Source: CBDHFQ01 sp965262565 (GTDB lineage: Bacteria; Bacteroidota; Bacteroidia; J057). Taken from it: a DNA stretch of 64,000 nucleotides. The DNA lies in assembly GCA_965262565.1 (NCBI GenBank), contig CBDHFQ010000012.1, positions 124,001 to 188,000 of the forward strand, in the 5' to 3' direction. The notes beneath the pieces were generated by a model. That model ran no database searches. It was not told the origin of the DNA and worked only from the letters and a program-made list of their open reading frames with translations. The translations under genes were made by a program, and so were the position numbers. How positions within the stretch are numbered: position 1 is the stretch's first letter; each line of letters begins with the position of its first letter. Below are positions 34,096 to 43,433 of the stretch, one piece after another.

Positions 34096-35727
34096 TTATT
34101 CTTCTATCATCAATTTGTCCGCCGGAATTTCTCTGGCTTCTTCTCCTTGTAATCCATAGGTCAATTTCAGCATCTTTCCTCCACCTGCTTGAAAATAATC
34201 AATGCGAATAGGATGTAAACCAGCAGTCAGGTAGATCTCTCCTGATTTTGTACTTTCTCCATGCTCTCCATCGTGATTAATAACTACTTTCTCATCGAGA
34301 TACAACATACTTCCATCATCTGAAGTAAGGTGAAAGTGGTAGTTGGCGGAAGTATCAATACGAAGAACTCCCTGAAAACGAACGAAGAATTGAAAGTGAT
34401 CTTCTTGAATTTCTGTTAGGCCAATGCGGTATACCTTTCCCTTTGCTTTTGCAGGTAATTTATCGAGGTTGGGAATACTCTTCCATTTACCTGTTCCTTC
34501 ATAAAAAGTATATGTTAGCCCGTGGTTCCCATGGCTATCTACAATGCTTATGTCCTGCGATACTGTCATACTACTGAGATCATCCTGGAAAGCTTTAGCT
34601 TTAATAAGGGCAGAAGAGGAGAGGTTAAATGGTTTCTCATATAAAGGAGAAGTGCTATCAGGTTCTGTTCCATCCATCGTATAATGAATGGCTGCTTTAG
34701 AAGAAGGATGGGAAAGGTAGATGGTAGGATGTTGGTCAATGAACAGGGAGGTATGTGGAGAAATCATAGGTACAGAAAGAAGAGAGTGTTTGGCTGGAAA
34801 GGATGGCGTGGTATAGGTAGTAAAAGCTTCTTTTACAGGTGTTCCAATCCAGGCTGCAGGTGGTGTTAATCCTAGAATATAAGCCACTGTTGCCGCATTG
34901 TCATAGGTATTTACGCTGGATCGAATGGGATATCCACCCTTGACATGTTTACCGAACAATATAAAAGGTATTTCCATTTCCGAAGGCGTTTCTCCTCCAT
35001 GGCCATAGCCTATCCCTCCGTGATCTGCACTAACAATCACAATAGACTTATCCATAAGATCAGCAGCTTTTAACGCTCCCAGGATCTCACCTATTAGGCT
35101 GTCAGCTTTGGAAACGGCCTTGTAATACCCTGGAGAGCCATGTCCGTGATTTCTGTCGTGTCCTGCTCCATCCACATGATCCAGATGAATGAAAGTATAG
35201 GTTGGTTTGGATGCTTCGATAAATGAAACAGCTTCCATGGTCGTAGTGTCTGGCCCATGGGCATCGATATTCACATCTATTACTGTTGGCTCAAGTAAGT
35301 TCGCTATACCTCCCCAATCGTAGATCGCGCCTGTCACAGCAGCAGGTATTTGGTCCCTAATTACTCCGAAAATAGTAGGGAAAATATCTTCTACTCCATA
35401 TACCGTAGGGGGCAATAAAAAATGATCTCTTCGCCAACTATTTGAGGTAATACCGTGTTGTTCAGGGCCAGCAGCCATGAGCATTGAGGCCCAATTAGGA
35501 CTACTCGAAGAAGGAAGGACAGCTCTTGCAGTCATCGTATGTGCCCCTTCCTCCATCATGTGATCGATATGAGGTGTATGGGCATTTTGAATTCCATCTG
35601 GACTCATTCCATCCACTCCTATAACGACCACATGCCCAACTCCTGGAACTTGTGCTGTGAGATAGTTGGGTACAATAAACCATAAGGGTAAGAGACTAAT
35701 ATATAATTGAAATGTTTGGTACTTCAT
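34096..35727 (-). CDS. Secreted type I phosphodiesterase/nucleotide pyrophosphatase with chitobiase-C and PA14 domains
   Basis: A 543-residue exported protein (signal ending near LTA/QVP). The alkaline-phosphatase-superfamily domain covers about 28-310: HVVVIGVDGMSPDGIQ with the first metal Asp, LPSSSSPNWASMLMAAGPEQHG with the nucleophile Ser region, FIHLDHVDGAGHDRNHG and VIVSADHGGIGYGHGG with the remaining metal ligands. Residues about 330-390 look like a chitobiase C-terminal domain (IHYTMDGTEPDSTSPLYEKP). The last 140 residues are a PA14-like domain: YTFYEGTGKWKSIPNL, FVRFQGVLRID, FHLTSDDGSMLYLDEKVV and GLHPIRIDYFQAGGG. The binding modules suggest action on glycan- or phosphate-decorated polymers. 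Confidence 0.88.
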   Translation of the reverse strand: MKYQTFQLYISLLPLWFIVPNYLTAQVPGVGHVVVIGVDGMSPDGIQNAHTPHIDHMMEEGAHTMTARAVLPSSSSPNWASMLMAAGPEQHGITSNSWRRDHFLLPPTVYGVEDIFPTIFGVIRDQIPAAVTGAIYDWGGIANLLEPTVIDVNIDAHGPDTTTMEAVSFIEASKPTYTFIHLDHVDGAGHDRNHGHGSPGYYKAVSKADSLIGEILGALKAADLMDKSIVIVSADHGGIGYGHGGETPSEMEIPFILFGKHVKGGYPIRSSVNTYDNAATVAYILGLTPPAAWIGTPVKEAFTTYTTPSFPAKHSLLSVPMISPHTSLFIDQHPTIYLSHPSSKAAIHYTMDGTEPDSTSPLYEKPFNLSSSALIKAKAFQDDLSSMTVSQDISIVDSHGNHGLTYTFYEGTGKWKSIPNLDKLPAKAKGKVYRIGLTEIQEDHFQFFVRFQGVLRIDTSANYHFHLTSDDGSMLYLDEKVVINHDGEHGESTKSGEIYLTAGLHPIRIDYFQAGGGKMLKLTYGLQGEEAREIPADKLMIEE

Positions 35728-35798
35728 GTTAACTCATTATTTATTTCCATATTTCATATGTTAATGAAGTTATATTAACTGGACTTTATCATTAGGTT

Positions 35799-37034
35799 AT
35801 GGAAGTATGTGTAGAATTTCAAACCGATAAGAAGCTTCGTAATATGTCTGCTTTATCATTATATTTGATTATGTATTTACCCCATTATCGCTCAGCCCTT
35901 AAACACTTACCCTCATTATTGATCCTGGTATTATGCTATAATACCGCAACTCAGGTATCTGCTCAGGCTCCTCCTTCTGCGCTGGTGGGTGAGGAACTCC
36001 GTCATTGGATAAAAGAACAGTATTACGTGAATTACCGCCAGTATTCCTACAGAGAAGCGAGGCTCATTCTATATAATGATATTGATAATCGAGATGGAAT
36101 GGTGGAGGGAGTGTATGGTGGATTTAAGAAAGTAGTCAGAGATATAGAAAAGCCTGGAGATGCCATGCCGATTAATTGCGAACATACGGTTCCTCAAAGT
36201 TTTTTTAATAAAAAAGCTCCTATGCGATCGGATATGCACCACTTGTTCCCCACTTTTGCTAAATGGAATGGATTGAGAGGGAGCCATCCTTTTGCGGAAT
36301 TAGAAGATAGTAAAACGGAAAGGTGGTTGATCTCAGATCAGAGAAGAGACAGCCTACCTGATCAGGCCATAGATAGCTATTCGGAATATGCTCAACAACA
36401 ATTTGAGCCCAGGGAAAGGCATAAGGGTAATTTAGCTCGATCCGTTTTTTACTTTTATACGATGTATCCTGAAGTGGGAGAAATTAGTAGAGTTGCTGAT
36501 CCTGCTACCCTCTTGCTATGGCATATGATAGATCCAGTAGATGATGAAGAGAGAGCTAGAAATGATAATATTGAAGCCTTCCAGGGAAATCGAAATCCTT
36601 ATATCGACAATCCTGAATGGGTCCTCTCGGCATGGCCTCTGAAAGGAACTACAACGATCGTCCTAAATTGGGATTGCAGCGGTATAGATCAGCAACGGAA
36701 ATTATCACAGATGAAAACTGATGTTAAGAACATGGGATCGTCTGTTTTTCCTCAATGGGTTCGTTTGACAGAAGTTCATAAAAAATCTGTTGCCAAAAAG
36801 TTATGTAAATGGTTGGGATTAAAGAAGTTCCAATTATTACCTAAAAAGCCTGCATCTTATCCTGCTGATATTCAAATAGTTAATAAGGAATTATCTCGCC
36901 GACCCCATTTTTTTCTTTTGCAGGAAAACATAAATAATGGGTTGTTTGACCTTCCGTGGATCGATATCGGTAGCAAATTTGGGGTTCTGCAGGAAGTAAA
37001 GATAAGTGTAGTAGATGATGTAATGAATAAGTAG
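35799..37034 (+). CDS. Secreted endonuclease I family nuclease with C-terminal extension
   Basis: The open frame is 411 residues. The real start may be the ATG at 35844 or 35871, since the signal peptide core (LPSLLILVLCYNTATQVSA/Q) is nearer to those. The EndA/NucM-type ββα-Me nuclease domain spans about 60-285: INCEHTVPQSFFNKKAPMRSDMHHLFPT holds the catalytic His in two pieces (CEHTVPQSFF and SDMHHLFPTF), followed by NGLRGSHPFAEL, GNLARSVFYFYTMYPEV, LLLWHMIDPVDDEE and GNRNPYIDNPEWV. It would degrade extracellular DNA or RNA. About 120 residues after the nuclease, beginning near TTTIVLNWDCSG, are not part of the family and I do not recognise them. Confidence 0.9.
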   Translation: MEVCVEFQTDKKLRNMSALSLYLIMYLPHYRSALKHLPSLLILVLCYNTATQVSAQAPPSALVGEELRHWIKEQYYVNYRQYSYREARLILYNDIDNRDGMVEGVYGGFKKVVRDIEKPGDAMPINCEHTVPQSFFNKKAPMRSDMHHLFPTFAKWNGLRGSHPFAELEDSKTERWLISDQRRDSLPDQAIDSYSEYAQQQFEPRERHKGNLARSVFYFYTMYPEVGEISRVADPATLLLWHMIDPVDDEERARNDNIEAFQGNRNPYIDNPEWVLSAWPLKGTTTIVLNWDCSGIDQQRKLSQMKTDVKNMGSSVFPQWVRLTEVHKKSVAKKLCKWLGLKKFQLLPKKPASYPADIQIVNKELSRRPHFFLLQENINNGLFDLPWIDIGSKFGVLQEVKISVVDDVMNK

Positions 37035-37065
37035 GGGAAATCTTTCTGATCAAGAGAGTCTAAGG

Positions 37066-37353
37066 TTAGTGATCAGGTTCTTGAGAAATATCATTGTGAA
37101 AGGTATGTTTAGCTAAAATTGCTAAGGAACTCTTTCTTCTGTGTTCTAGATAATCACCAATAGTGAAAATCGTGTATGCCAACCATATTAGTTGGTGGAA
37201 TATGAGCCATCTGTCAAATGGAAGTCCTTTCCAAAAGTCGAAAATATTGGTGATGATTAAAGAAAAAGGAATCCCTTTCAGCAGAAAAAAGAGGAGCCCC
37301 TCAAATATCAGAAGTATTCCTACGAACAAGTATTTTTGGAAATGGAATTTCAT
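37066..37353 (-). CDS. Small membrane protein, function unknown
   Basis: A 95-residue protein with two hydrophobic helices (about 7-33 and 50-68), basic N-terminus MKFHFQKYLF and polar C-terminal tail HRRKSSLAILAKHTFHND. It converges with the endonuclease gene 31 bp away. The composition looks like a genuine small membrane protein, but no family is recognised and it has no operon partner, so it could still be a chance ORF. Confidence 0.5.
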   Translation of the reverse strand: MKFHFQKYLFVGILLIFEGLLFFLLKGIPFSLIITNIFDFWKGLPFDRWLIFHQLIWLAYTIFTIGDYLEHRRKSSLAILAKHTFHNDISQEPDH

Positions 37354-37680
37354 TTAAGATTAAATGTGATGCAAATATGACTAAATTATAAATGATTCGC
37401 AAAGCGATGTATTGGAAAAAATCAGTTGGCGATGTGCTGTTTTTTATGGTTATTTTTTATAATTAATATTTCATTAAAATATAAATTTATTAATTTGGTC
37501 TAATTATTCCGGTTAGGCTAATGCACTGTTGTGATTTATGCTTACTGATATGATCTGTTCCCATAAATCTGATATTTATAGATCTATAAATAGAATAAAA
37601 TTGGAGATATACAGTTTTTTATAAGAAGATATGGCATAGATCTGGCTACTATATTATTGAACTGCTAATAGTATGAATAA
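37354..37680. other. AT-rich intergenic region upstream of the traN-like gene
   Basis: About 327 bp without a credible ORF. Its main feature is the perfect 20-bp palindrome at 37573-37592. The rest is extremely AT-rich and probably holds the divergent promoters for the small membrane protein and the traN-like gene. Confidence 0.5.
37573..37592. promoter_or_regulatory. Perfect 20-bp palindrome, candidate operator
   Basis: TATTTATAGATCTATAAATA reads the same on both strands. It lies 89 bp before the ATG of the traN-like gene, where a dimeric regulator could bind. In AT-rich DNA some palindromes occur by chance, but an uninterrupted 20-mer is uncommon. Confidence 0.45.
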
Positions 37681-38622
37681 ATGAAATATTTGGGTTCCTT
37701 TCTAATGTTGTTATTTCAATTCTTTACTTCTCATGGACAGTATACACAAAATGGAGATACGCTTATTATAGGAAAGGATAAAATGGTGTCTGTACAGTTT
37801 AAGGAAAAAATTAATGTGGTAAGCTTAGCAGATACTTCTCTATTCGATTATAAAATAAATGATCAGATTCTCATTTTAACTGTCTTGGAAGTTTCTGAAG
37901 AACCTATTCCTATCTTTGTTCAATGTGGTGATATTGGATCTAATATATTTTACTCAGCTTATCTTAAGCATGGTATATCCGAGAAACTGAACTTTTTCCA
38001 TAAGGATCCATCCACTGAGGAAAAAGATGAGGCTATCTTAGCTTCCAGAAGTGTCAAAACGATCCCGGTCAATTCTGAATCAACATCCTCGGAAAGTAAA
38101 GCTGGTAACAATTCCAAGCCTTCTTCTTCTAGCAAAGTGGAAAATTCTACTGCCAGGAAGGAACCTTCCCAAAAAGAACAGATTGCTTTAGCGATTAATG
38201 AATTGAGTGATGCAAAGAGGCAGTATTTTTCCTATGGACAGAAGAAATCGTATGGCTTGATTTATCTTCATTCCATTGCTTACAATCTACACCGAACAAC
38301 CATGTATTTAAACATGGTCCTCAAAAATAGATCGAATAAAGAATTTCAGATAGGTAATATTAAAGTATCTCATTTAGGAAACGAAATGGTCGATTACATC
38401 CTCAATAGTAAGAAGCGCAATATTAATTTGAAAGAGGTAGATGCGCCAGCCATTATTGGTGAGTTCAAAGAAGAATCCATTATCATCGGAATTCCTACTA
38501 ATATTCAAGATTATACGAACACTGATTCTAGGCTCATCATTGAGATTTTTGAACTTGTAGGAAGGCGAAAGTTTACGCTTGATCTGGAAGGAAGGCTACT
38601 GGTTAATGAGCTTAATCCGTAA
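37681..38622 (+). CDS. TraN-like protein (DUF4138; VirB9-like conjugation component)
   Basis: A 313-residue exported protein (signal LGSFLMLLFQFFTSHG/QY). It follows the conjugative-transposon TraN layout. The N-terminal beta domain (about 30-100) has MVSVQFKEKINVVSLAD, NDQILILTVLE and FVQCGDIGSNIFYSAYL. A Ser/Lys-rich linker at about 125-165 replaces the usual short joint. The C-terminal domain (about 190-313) has KSYGLIYLHSIAYNLHRTTMYL split by me as SYGLIYLHSIAYN and TTMYLNMVLKNRSNKEFQIG, then SIIIGIPTNIQDYTNTDSRL and IIEIFELVGRRKFTLDLEGR. TraN corresponds to VirB9 in the outer-membrane core of type IV secretion systems. The TraO-like gene follows 102 bp later. No other transfer genes surround it. 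Confidence 0.7.
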   Translation: MKYLGSFLMLLFQFFTSHGQYTQNGDTLIIGKDKMVSVQFKEKINVVSLADTSLFDYKINDQILILTVLEVSEEPIPIFVQCGDIGSNIFYSAYLKHGISEKLNFFHKDPSTEEKDEAILASRSVKTIPVNSESTSSESKAGNNSKPSSSSKVENSTARKEPSQKEQIALAINELSDAKRQYFSYGQKKSYGLIYLHSIAYNLHRTTMYLNMVLKNRSNKEFQIGNIKVSHLGNEMVDYILNSKKRNINLKEVDAPAIIGEFKEESIIIGIPTNIQDYTNTDSRLIIEIFELVGRRKFTLDLEGRLLVNELNP

Positions 38623-38724
38623 TTGAAATGTATTGAAGGGCTGGTAGATAAGATGATAGCTAAAAGATGACCAAATAATGAATTAAGATTAACTCAGTTG
38701 CTTATCCATTTGTAAAATTAACTT

Positions 38725-39291
38725 ATGAATCGAATTTTTTTACTTTTTAGCTTGTTGGTATTTATATGTTCAACAGGATTAGCACAGGTTAGATTTTTAG
38801 AAGGATCTAGCAGTATTTCTCTTCACCTTAACGGAATCATTATCGATGAAGGAGGGGAGAGTTTTGGTTTATCTTATCAACATCATTTTAATCGAAAGAG
38901 AAGTCTCATTGCAGGATTATTCGTTGAAAGGATTCGCTCATTAACGGAAATCGAACGCATCGTTTATAAGCAGATAGGAGTAGTAATTCAGGAAGAAGTT
39001 ACTGAATATGTCTCTCAGGATTTTCAAGCCTATTATTTTAGGCTTACCTATTCGGAACTTTTATACGATATCAACGATAAGATTTATTTCTCAGCTGGAG
39101 TGAGTTTAAGAGGCGGTTGGGAAAGTGGAGAAGAGCGAGAATTTCAGTCGGGATACGGAGGGTTATTTGAAGTAGACGCCTATTTATCTTCAAATATTGC
39201 CGTATTTGGAACATTGAATATCGAATACCTACCCATTAGAGAGACAGGAATAAGAACTCAATTAGGTACAGGTTTTAAAGTTTCTTTCTAA
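38725..39291 (+). CDS. TraO-like outer-membrane beta-barrel protein
   Basis: A 188-residue exported protein (signal IFLLFSLLVFICSTGLA/QV). Alternating amphipathic strands fit a small eight-stranded outer-membrane barrel: FGLSYQHHFNRKRSLIAGLF, AYYFRLTYSELLYDINDKIY, FSAGVSLRGGWESGEE, GGLFEVDAYLSSNIAVFGTL and a final strand ending GTGFKVSF with the terminal aromatic residue. The 'G-x-x-E-x-D-x-Y-L-S...' part and the overall size match conjugative-transposon TraO. Its position directly after the TraN-like gene supports the call, since traN-traO is the normal order. On sequence alone a generic outer-membrane protein is the alternative. Confidence 0.6.
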   Translation: MNRIFLLFSLLVFICSTGLAQVRFLEGSSSISLHLNGIIIDEGGESFGLSYQHHFNRKRSLIAGLFVERIRSLTEIERIVYKQIGVVIQEEVTEYVSQDFQAYYFRLTYSELLYDINDKIYFSAGVSLRGGWESGEEREFQSGYGGLFEVDAYLSSNIAVFGTLNIEYLPIRETGIRTQLGTGFKVSF

Positions 39292-39353
39292 GCTACCCAT
39301 TATGTTAGGATAGTTAAGTATCAAAGAAGTTAATTCAAGATGGGATTGAAGCA

Positions 39354-42300
39354 TCAATTTACCGTAATGGTAATAATGCAGTCATCTCTCTCGCCCTCAT
39401 TATCAATCACAGTTAATTTTACCGGATATGTACCTGGATCAGTAAAGGTGAAGGAAGGACTCGGATTGTTTACAACCACTATCCCATTGCTTAAATCCCA
39501 ATTATATATTTCTATAGTTCCATCGGGATCTATTGAACCGGCAGAACTGAAGTTTACTTCCAGAGGTGCTGCACCACTGGTAACGTTAGCATTACAACTA
39601 GCTACAGGGGCCTGATTAGCTTCGGTTACCACAATCGTTAGACTACAGTTCTCTGTCGCTCCGTCATTATCTGTTACTGTGAGATTTACATTGTAAGTTC
39701 CTGGATTGTCATAAGTACGTGTTGGATTCTTTTTAGTAGAGTTGGCCTTATTATCTCCAAAGTTCCAGTCAAATTTCGCAATACTTCCATCTGGGTCTGT
39801 AGTTCCTCTTCCACTAAACTCTACTGTTAAAGGGGCAGGACCAGTTTTGGGGGTCGCATCACACTGAACGATTGGGGGTTGATTCGGCGCTTCATTTACT
39901 GTGATTTGAATGGTACAATTATTTGTAGCTCCATCATCATCTTCTACAGTTAGCTCAACATTATAAACTCCTACTTCTGTGAAAGTAAAAGTTGGTTGAG
40001 AATTATTAACAATTGCAGAACCATCATCAAAGTCCCATTGATAAGCGACAATATTTCCATCTGCATCGGAGGAATTTGATCCATTAAAGCTAACTGTCAA
40101 TGGAACAGTTCCAGAAGTTTTATTTGATTGACAGTTGGCAACCGGAGCTTGATTAGGTGGCTCATTTACTGTGATTTGAATGGTACAATTATCTGTTGCT
40201 CCGTCGTCATCCGTAACTGTCAATTCTACATTGTATACGCCGGGATTTTGGAAAGTGTAAGAAGCGTTAACATTATTATTATCGGGAACATTGTTGTTAA
40301 AATCCCATTGATAAGCGACGATATCTCCATCTGCATCGGAAGAATTTGATCCATTAAAGTTAACTGTCAATGGCGCATTCCCCGACGTTTTATTTGCTTG
40401 ACAATTGGCAACTGGTGCCTGATTAGGCGGCTCATTTACGGTGATTTGAATGGTACACTTATCTGTTGCTCCGTCATCATCCGTAACCGTTAATTCTACA
40501 TTGTATACGCCGGGATTTTGGAAAGTATAAGAAGCATTAGCATTATTATTATCGGGAACATTGTTGTTGAAGTCCCATTGATAAGCGACAATATTTCCAT
40601 CTGCATCGGAGGAATTTGTTCCATTAAAGTTAACTGTCAATGGCGCATTCCCCGAAGTTTTATTTGCTTGGCAACTGGCTACCGGAGCCTGATTAGACGG
40701 CTCGTTTACGGTGATTTGTATCGTACACTTATCTGTTGCTCCGTCATCATCCGTAACTGTTAATGCTACGTTATATACGCCGGGATTTTGGAAAGTGTAA
40801 GAAGCATTAACATTATTATTATTGGGAACATTATTGTCGAAATTCCATTGATAAGCAACGATATTTCCATCTGCATCGGAGGAATTTGATCCATTAAAGT
40901 TAACTGTCAATGGCGCATTCCCCGACGTTTTATTTGCTTGGCAACTGGCTACCGGGGCCTGGTTAGGTGGTTCAATTAAAGAAATTTCCCCTTCACAATT
41001 AGCAGTTTTGCCGCTTGTTCTTTCTTCAACGATTAAAGAATAAGTGATAGTGCCAAATCGGTTAAAAGTCAATACAGGATCCTTCTGTGTAGATGTTCTT
41101 CCATCGCTGAAAGTCCAATTATAAATAATATCTGTAGTTGCATTTTCCACTTGAGAAGTAAAAAATATTCTAAGGGCATTATTAGGATCAATAGTGGCAT
41201 CACAATTTACTAACAGGGGTGGAGAGGTAATAACGATGTTCAACTCACAACTAGCGGTATTACCTTCTTCATCAGTAGCAGTGGCGATGACCTGATAAGT
41301 GCCTTCCTGAGTATAGGAGTGAGTAGGATTAATTTCACTGCCAGCCGTATTATCGCCAAAGTCCCACACGACCGTCACATCTCCAATACCACCTTGAGTT
41401 TCTGCAGTAAACCTGATTAGCTGATCAGGCGTAGCATTGCTTAGGTTAGAAGCACAATTTATCACGAGTGTTTCAGCTTCTTTTACCGTAATTACTATGT
41501 TATTACATGTGGTCCTGCTCCCATCACTATCAGTTACTGTACAAGTGACGGAGTATATTCCAGGAGCGGTATAAGCATTAGTTGGAGTTCGCTCTGTAGA
41601 AGTATTTCCATCACCAAAGTTCCAGAAATAGGTCAACGTACCACCTTCCGGATCAGTAGCTTGCACATTAAAGGAAACTTCGAAAGGATTTCCATCTATA
41701 ATAAAGCCTGTTTCTGGGGTCGCTTCGCAAAATACAATGGGAGGTAAATTGGGGCTTTCTTCGGCAATTACCTCAAATGAACAAGTATCAGTATTCCCGG
41801 AAGGATCAGTTACAATTCCTGTAACCACAAAAGTTCCTGGATTAGGATAAGTAACTATAGGGGAAGAGCCTTCTCCAGTAGTTCCGTTGCCAAAATCCCA
41901 GGTATAATTAAGGGATGTCTGGGCATCATCAGGATCAGAAGCTTCTGAATTAATAGTTACTTTGAATGGGATACTCCCTATAATTTGGCCACTTGGACAA
42001 GTTAAAGAGGGAGCCTGATTAGGTCCTTGAACCTCTATCGTCATGGTGCAGATACCTTTATTCCCATCATTATCCAGAACAGTACACGTGACATTATAGG
42101 TTCCTGCTTTAGTATATATATGAGAAGCCTCTTGACCGTCGGCAATTGTGCCATCTCCAAAGTCCCAGGTGTAAGAAATGATTTCACCATCGGGATCATT
42201 TGCTACTGCTCCTACGTTTATTTCATGAGGGACAACTCCAGTTGCCTCATTCTCACCCAGAATACAGGTGATTGTTGGTGCCAATGGTGCTTGCTCTACT

Positions 42301-43433
42301 AAAATGGGCACTTGACATTGAGCTGTATCACCTGAAATATCAGTAACAACGAGCGATAATTCATATGATCCAGCTAATTGATAAGTATGTTGAACGACGC
42401 TATCGGTCCCTGATATAGTATTTCCATCGCCAAAGTCCCATGCATAATCACTTATCCCTCCATTAGGATCAGGGTCCACTGCTGTGCCCGTTGCAGTTAT
42501 CTCCATTGGTGCTATTCCTTTTTGCGGAACAACAGAGCAATTGACAGTAGGTTTATTATTAGGATTGGTAACGGTAATGGGAAAGGTACACACGTTGAAG
42601 GTGGTATCGTTGCCCAAGATAATGTTTAGCCGAGCTACATAATTGCCAGGTAATCGATAAGTGTAAACAGTCTCTTTGAGATTTGAACTCTCCCCATCAC
42701 CAAACGTCCAATAATAGGATAAGTCCTCATTTTCATCTCCCCCTATAGCGTTAAACTCCACCTCATGTGGTGCAGAACCCGTTAATGAACCTGAGACACA
42801 ATTAATGCCGAAAGGTAAATCATTAGGCTGGATGGTAATATATGATGTCTTACTAAGAGTATCATAAGCAACCCCATTATATGCAATTAGGGTAATATCA
42901 AATCTACCAGTATCCTGGAATGAAATAATGGGATCTTTTTCCGTAGAAGAATCTGGGGTTCCTCCCTGGAAAAACCACTTAAATACAGTTGGATCGGGAA
43001 TTCCTTCGCTGAGATTTTGAAATAATATATTGTTACCGGGATATGTTACGTTCGGGGAAGCTATAAAATCAGCTTTCAGGCTATTTTCTCCTGTGCCAAC
43101 CTTAATAATTTTAACAGCGGAATCTTTATCTCCTCTTTCATTCCAGGCTTCCAGAGATACCTTATATTCTCCTCTGCGTTTAAAAATTACTTTTAGACGT
43201 TCTTTAGAGGAAGTATCTGGTTCTCCTCCCTCAAATGTCCATTTGTACCTTACAGGCAGTCCGAAGACCCTTTGACCAAAAACAATAGAATCTCCTGCGA
43301 CAGGATTTTCTGTTTCGCATACAAAATCTACTACTAATTCAGGGAAAACTGCTTCTTTTCTACAGGAGATTCCCAATATGGTAGAAATGGTAATTAAAGC
43401 AAGTATAAATAAAGGATAATATCTTCTTATCAT
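39354..43433 (-). CDS. Giant PKD-repeat lipoprotein (15 PKD-like domains)
   Basis: 1359 residues from the ATG at 43433; a GTG one codon earlier is also possible. The N-terminus (YYPLFILALITISTILGISC) ends in a lipobox, so the protein is lipid-anchored. Almost all the rest consists of 15 consecutive PKD-like beta-sandwich domains of 80-95 residues, each with the W-x-F-G-D-G-like motif (WTFGDGESS, WDFGDGNT, WNFGDGNTS) and a Y-x-V-x-L-x-V-x-D ending. Domains 10-12 are nearly identical 90-residue copies. No enzyme or T9SS C-terminal domain is present. Each PKD ends with a Cys pair pattern (one Cys near the start, one near C-T-I-x-I-T-V), suggesting internal disulfides. It lies between TraO-like and TraM-like genes. 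Confidence 0.92.
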   Translation of the reverse strand: MIRRYYPLFILALITISTILGISCRKEAVFPELVVDFVCETENPVAGDSIVFGQRVFGLPVRYKWTFEGGEPDTSSKERLKVIFKRRGEYKVSLEAWNERGDKDSAVKIIKVGTGENSLKADFIASPNVTYPGNNILFQNLSEGIPDPTVFKWFFQGGTPDSSTEKDPIISFQDTGRFDITLIAYNGVAYDTLSKTSYITIQPNDLPFGINCVSGSLTGSAPHEVEFNAIGGDENEDLSYYWTFGDGESSNLKETVYTYRLPGNYVARLNIILGNDTTFNVCTFPITVTNPNNKPTVNCSVVPQKGIAPMEITATGTAVDPDPNGGISDYAWDFGDGNTISGTDSVVQHTYQLAGSYELSLVVTDISGDTAQCQVPILVEQAPLAPTITCILGENEATGVVPHEINVGAVANDPDGEIISYTWDFGDGTIADGQEASHIYTKAGTYNVTCTVLDNDGNKGICTMTIEVQGPNQAPSLTCPSGQIIGSIPFKVTINSEASDPDDAQTSLNYTWDFGNGTTGEGSSPIVTYPNPGTFVVTGIVTDPSGNTDTCSFEVIAEESPNLPPIVFCEATPETGFIIDGNPFEVSFNVQATDPEGGTLTYFWNFGDGNTSTERTPTNAYTAPGIYSVTCTVTDSDGSRTTCNNIVITVKEAETLVINCASNLSNATPDQLIRFTAETQGGIGDVTVVWDFGDNTAGSEINPTHSYTQEGTYQVIATATDEEGNTASCELNIVITSPPLLVNCDATIDPNNALRIFFTSQVENATTDIIYNWTFSDGRTSTQKDPVLTFNRFGTITYSLIVEERTSGKTANCEGEISLIEPPNQAPVASCQANKTSGNAPLTVNFNGSNSSDADGNIVAYQWNFDNNVPNNNNVNASYTFQNPGVYNVALTVTDDDGATDKCTIQITVNEPSNQAPVASCQANKTSGNAPLTVNFNGTNSSDADGNIVAYQWDFNNNVPDNNNANASYTFQNPGVYNVELTVTDDDGATDKCTIQITVNEPPNQAPVANCQANKTSGNAPLTVNFNGSNSSDADGDIVAYQWDFNNNVPDNNNVNASYTFQNPGVYNVELTVTDDDGATDNCTIQITVNEPPNQAPVANCQSNKTSGTVPLTVSFNGSNSSDADGNIVAYQWDFDDGSAIVNNSQPTFTFTEVGVYNVELTVEDDDGATNNCTIQITVNEAPNQPPIVQCDATPKTGPAPLTVEFSGRGTTDPDGSIAKFDWNFGDNKANSTKKNPTRTYDNPGTYNVNLTVTDNDGATENCSLTIVVTEANQAPVASCNANVTSGAAPLEVNFSSAGSIDPDGTIEIYNWDLSNGIVVVNNPSPSFTFTDPGTYPVKLTVIDNEGERDDCIITITVN
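40151..40960 (-). repeat. Three tandem 270-bp repeats within the PKD gene
   Basis: Units 40151-40420, 40421-40690 and 40691-40960 are each exactly 270 bp (90 codons) and nearly identical at the DNA level; a fourth, more diverged and slightly shorter copy lies at about 39885-40150. The highest identity is in the stretch coding for SGNAPLTVNFNG and the stretch for NPGVYNV. The pattern implies recent duplication or gene conversion, and copy number may vary between strains. Confidence 0.9.

Noticed and set aside
39885..40960. Regular repeats considered as a CRISPR array
   Set aside because: The units are 270 bp, coding, in frame and encode PKD domains; there are no short repeats with unique spacers.
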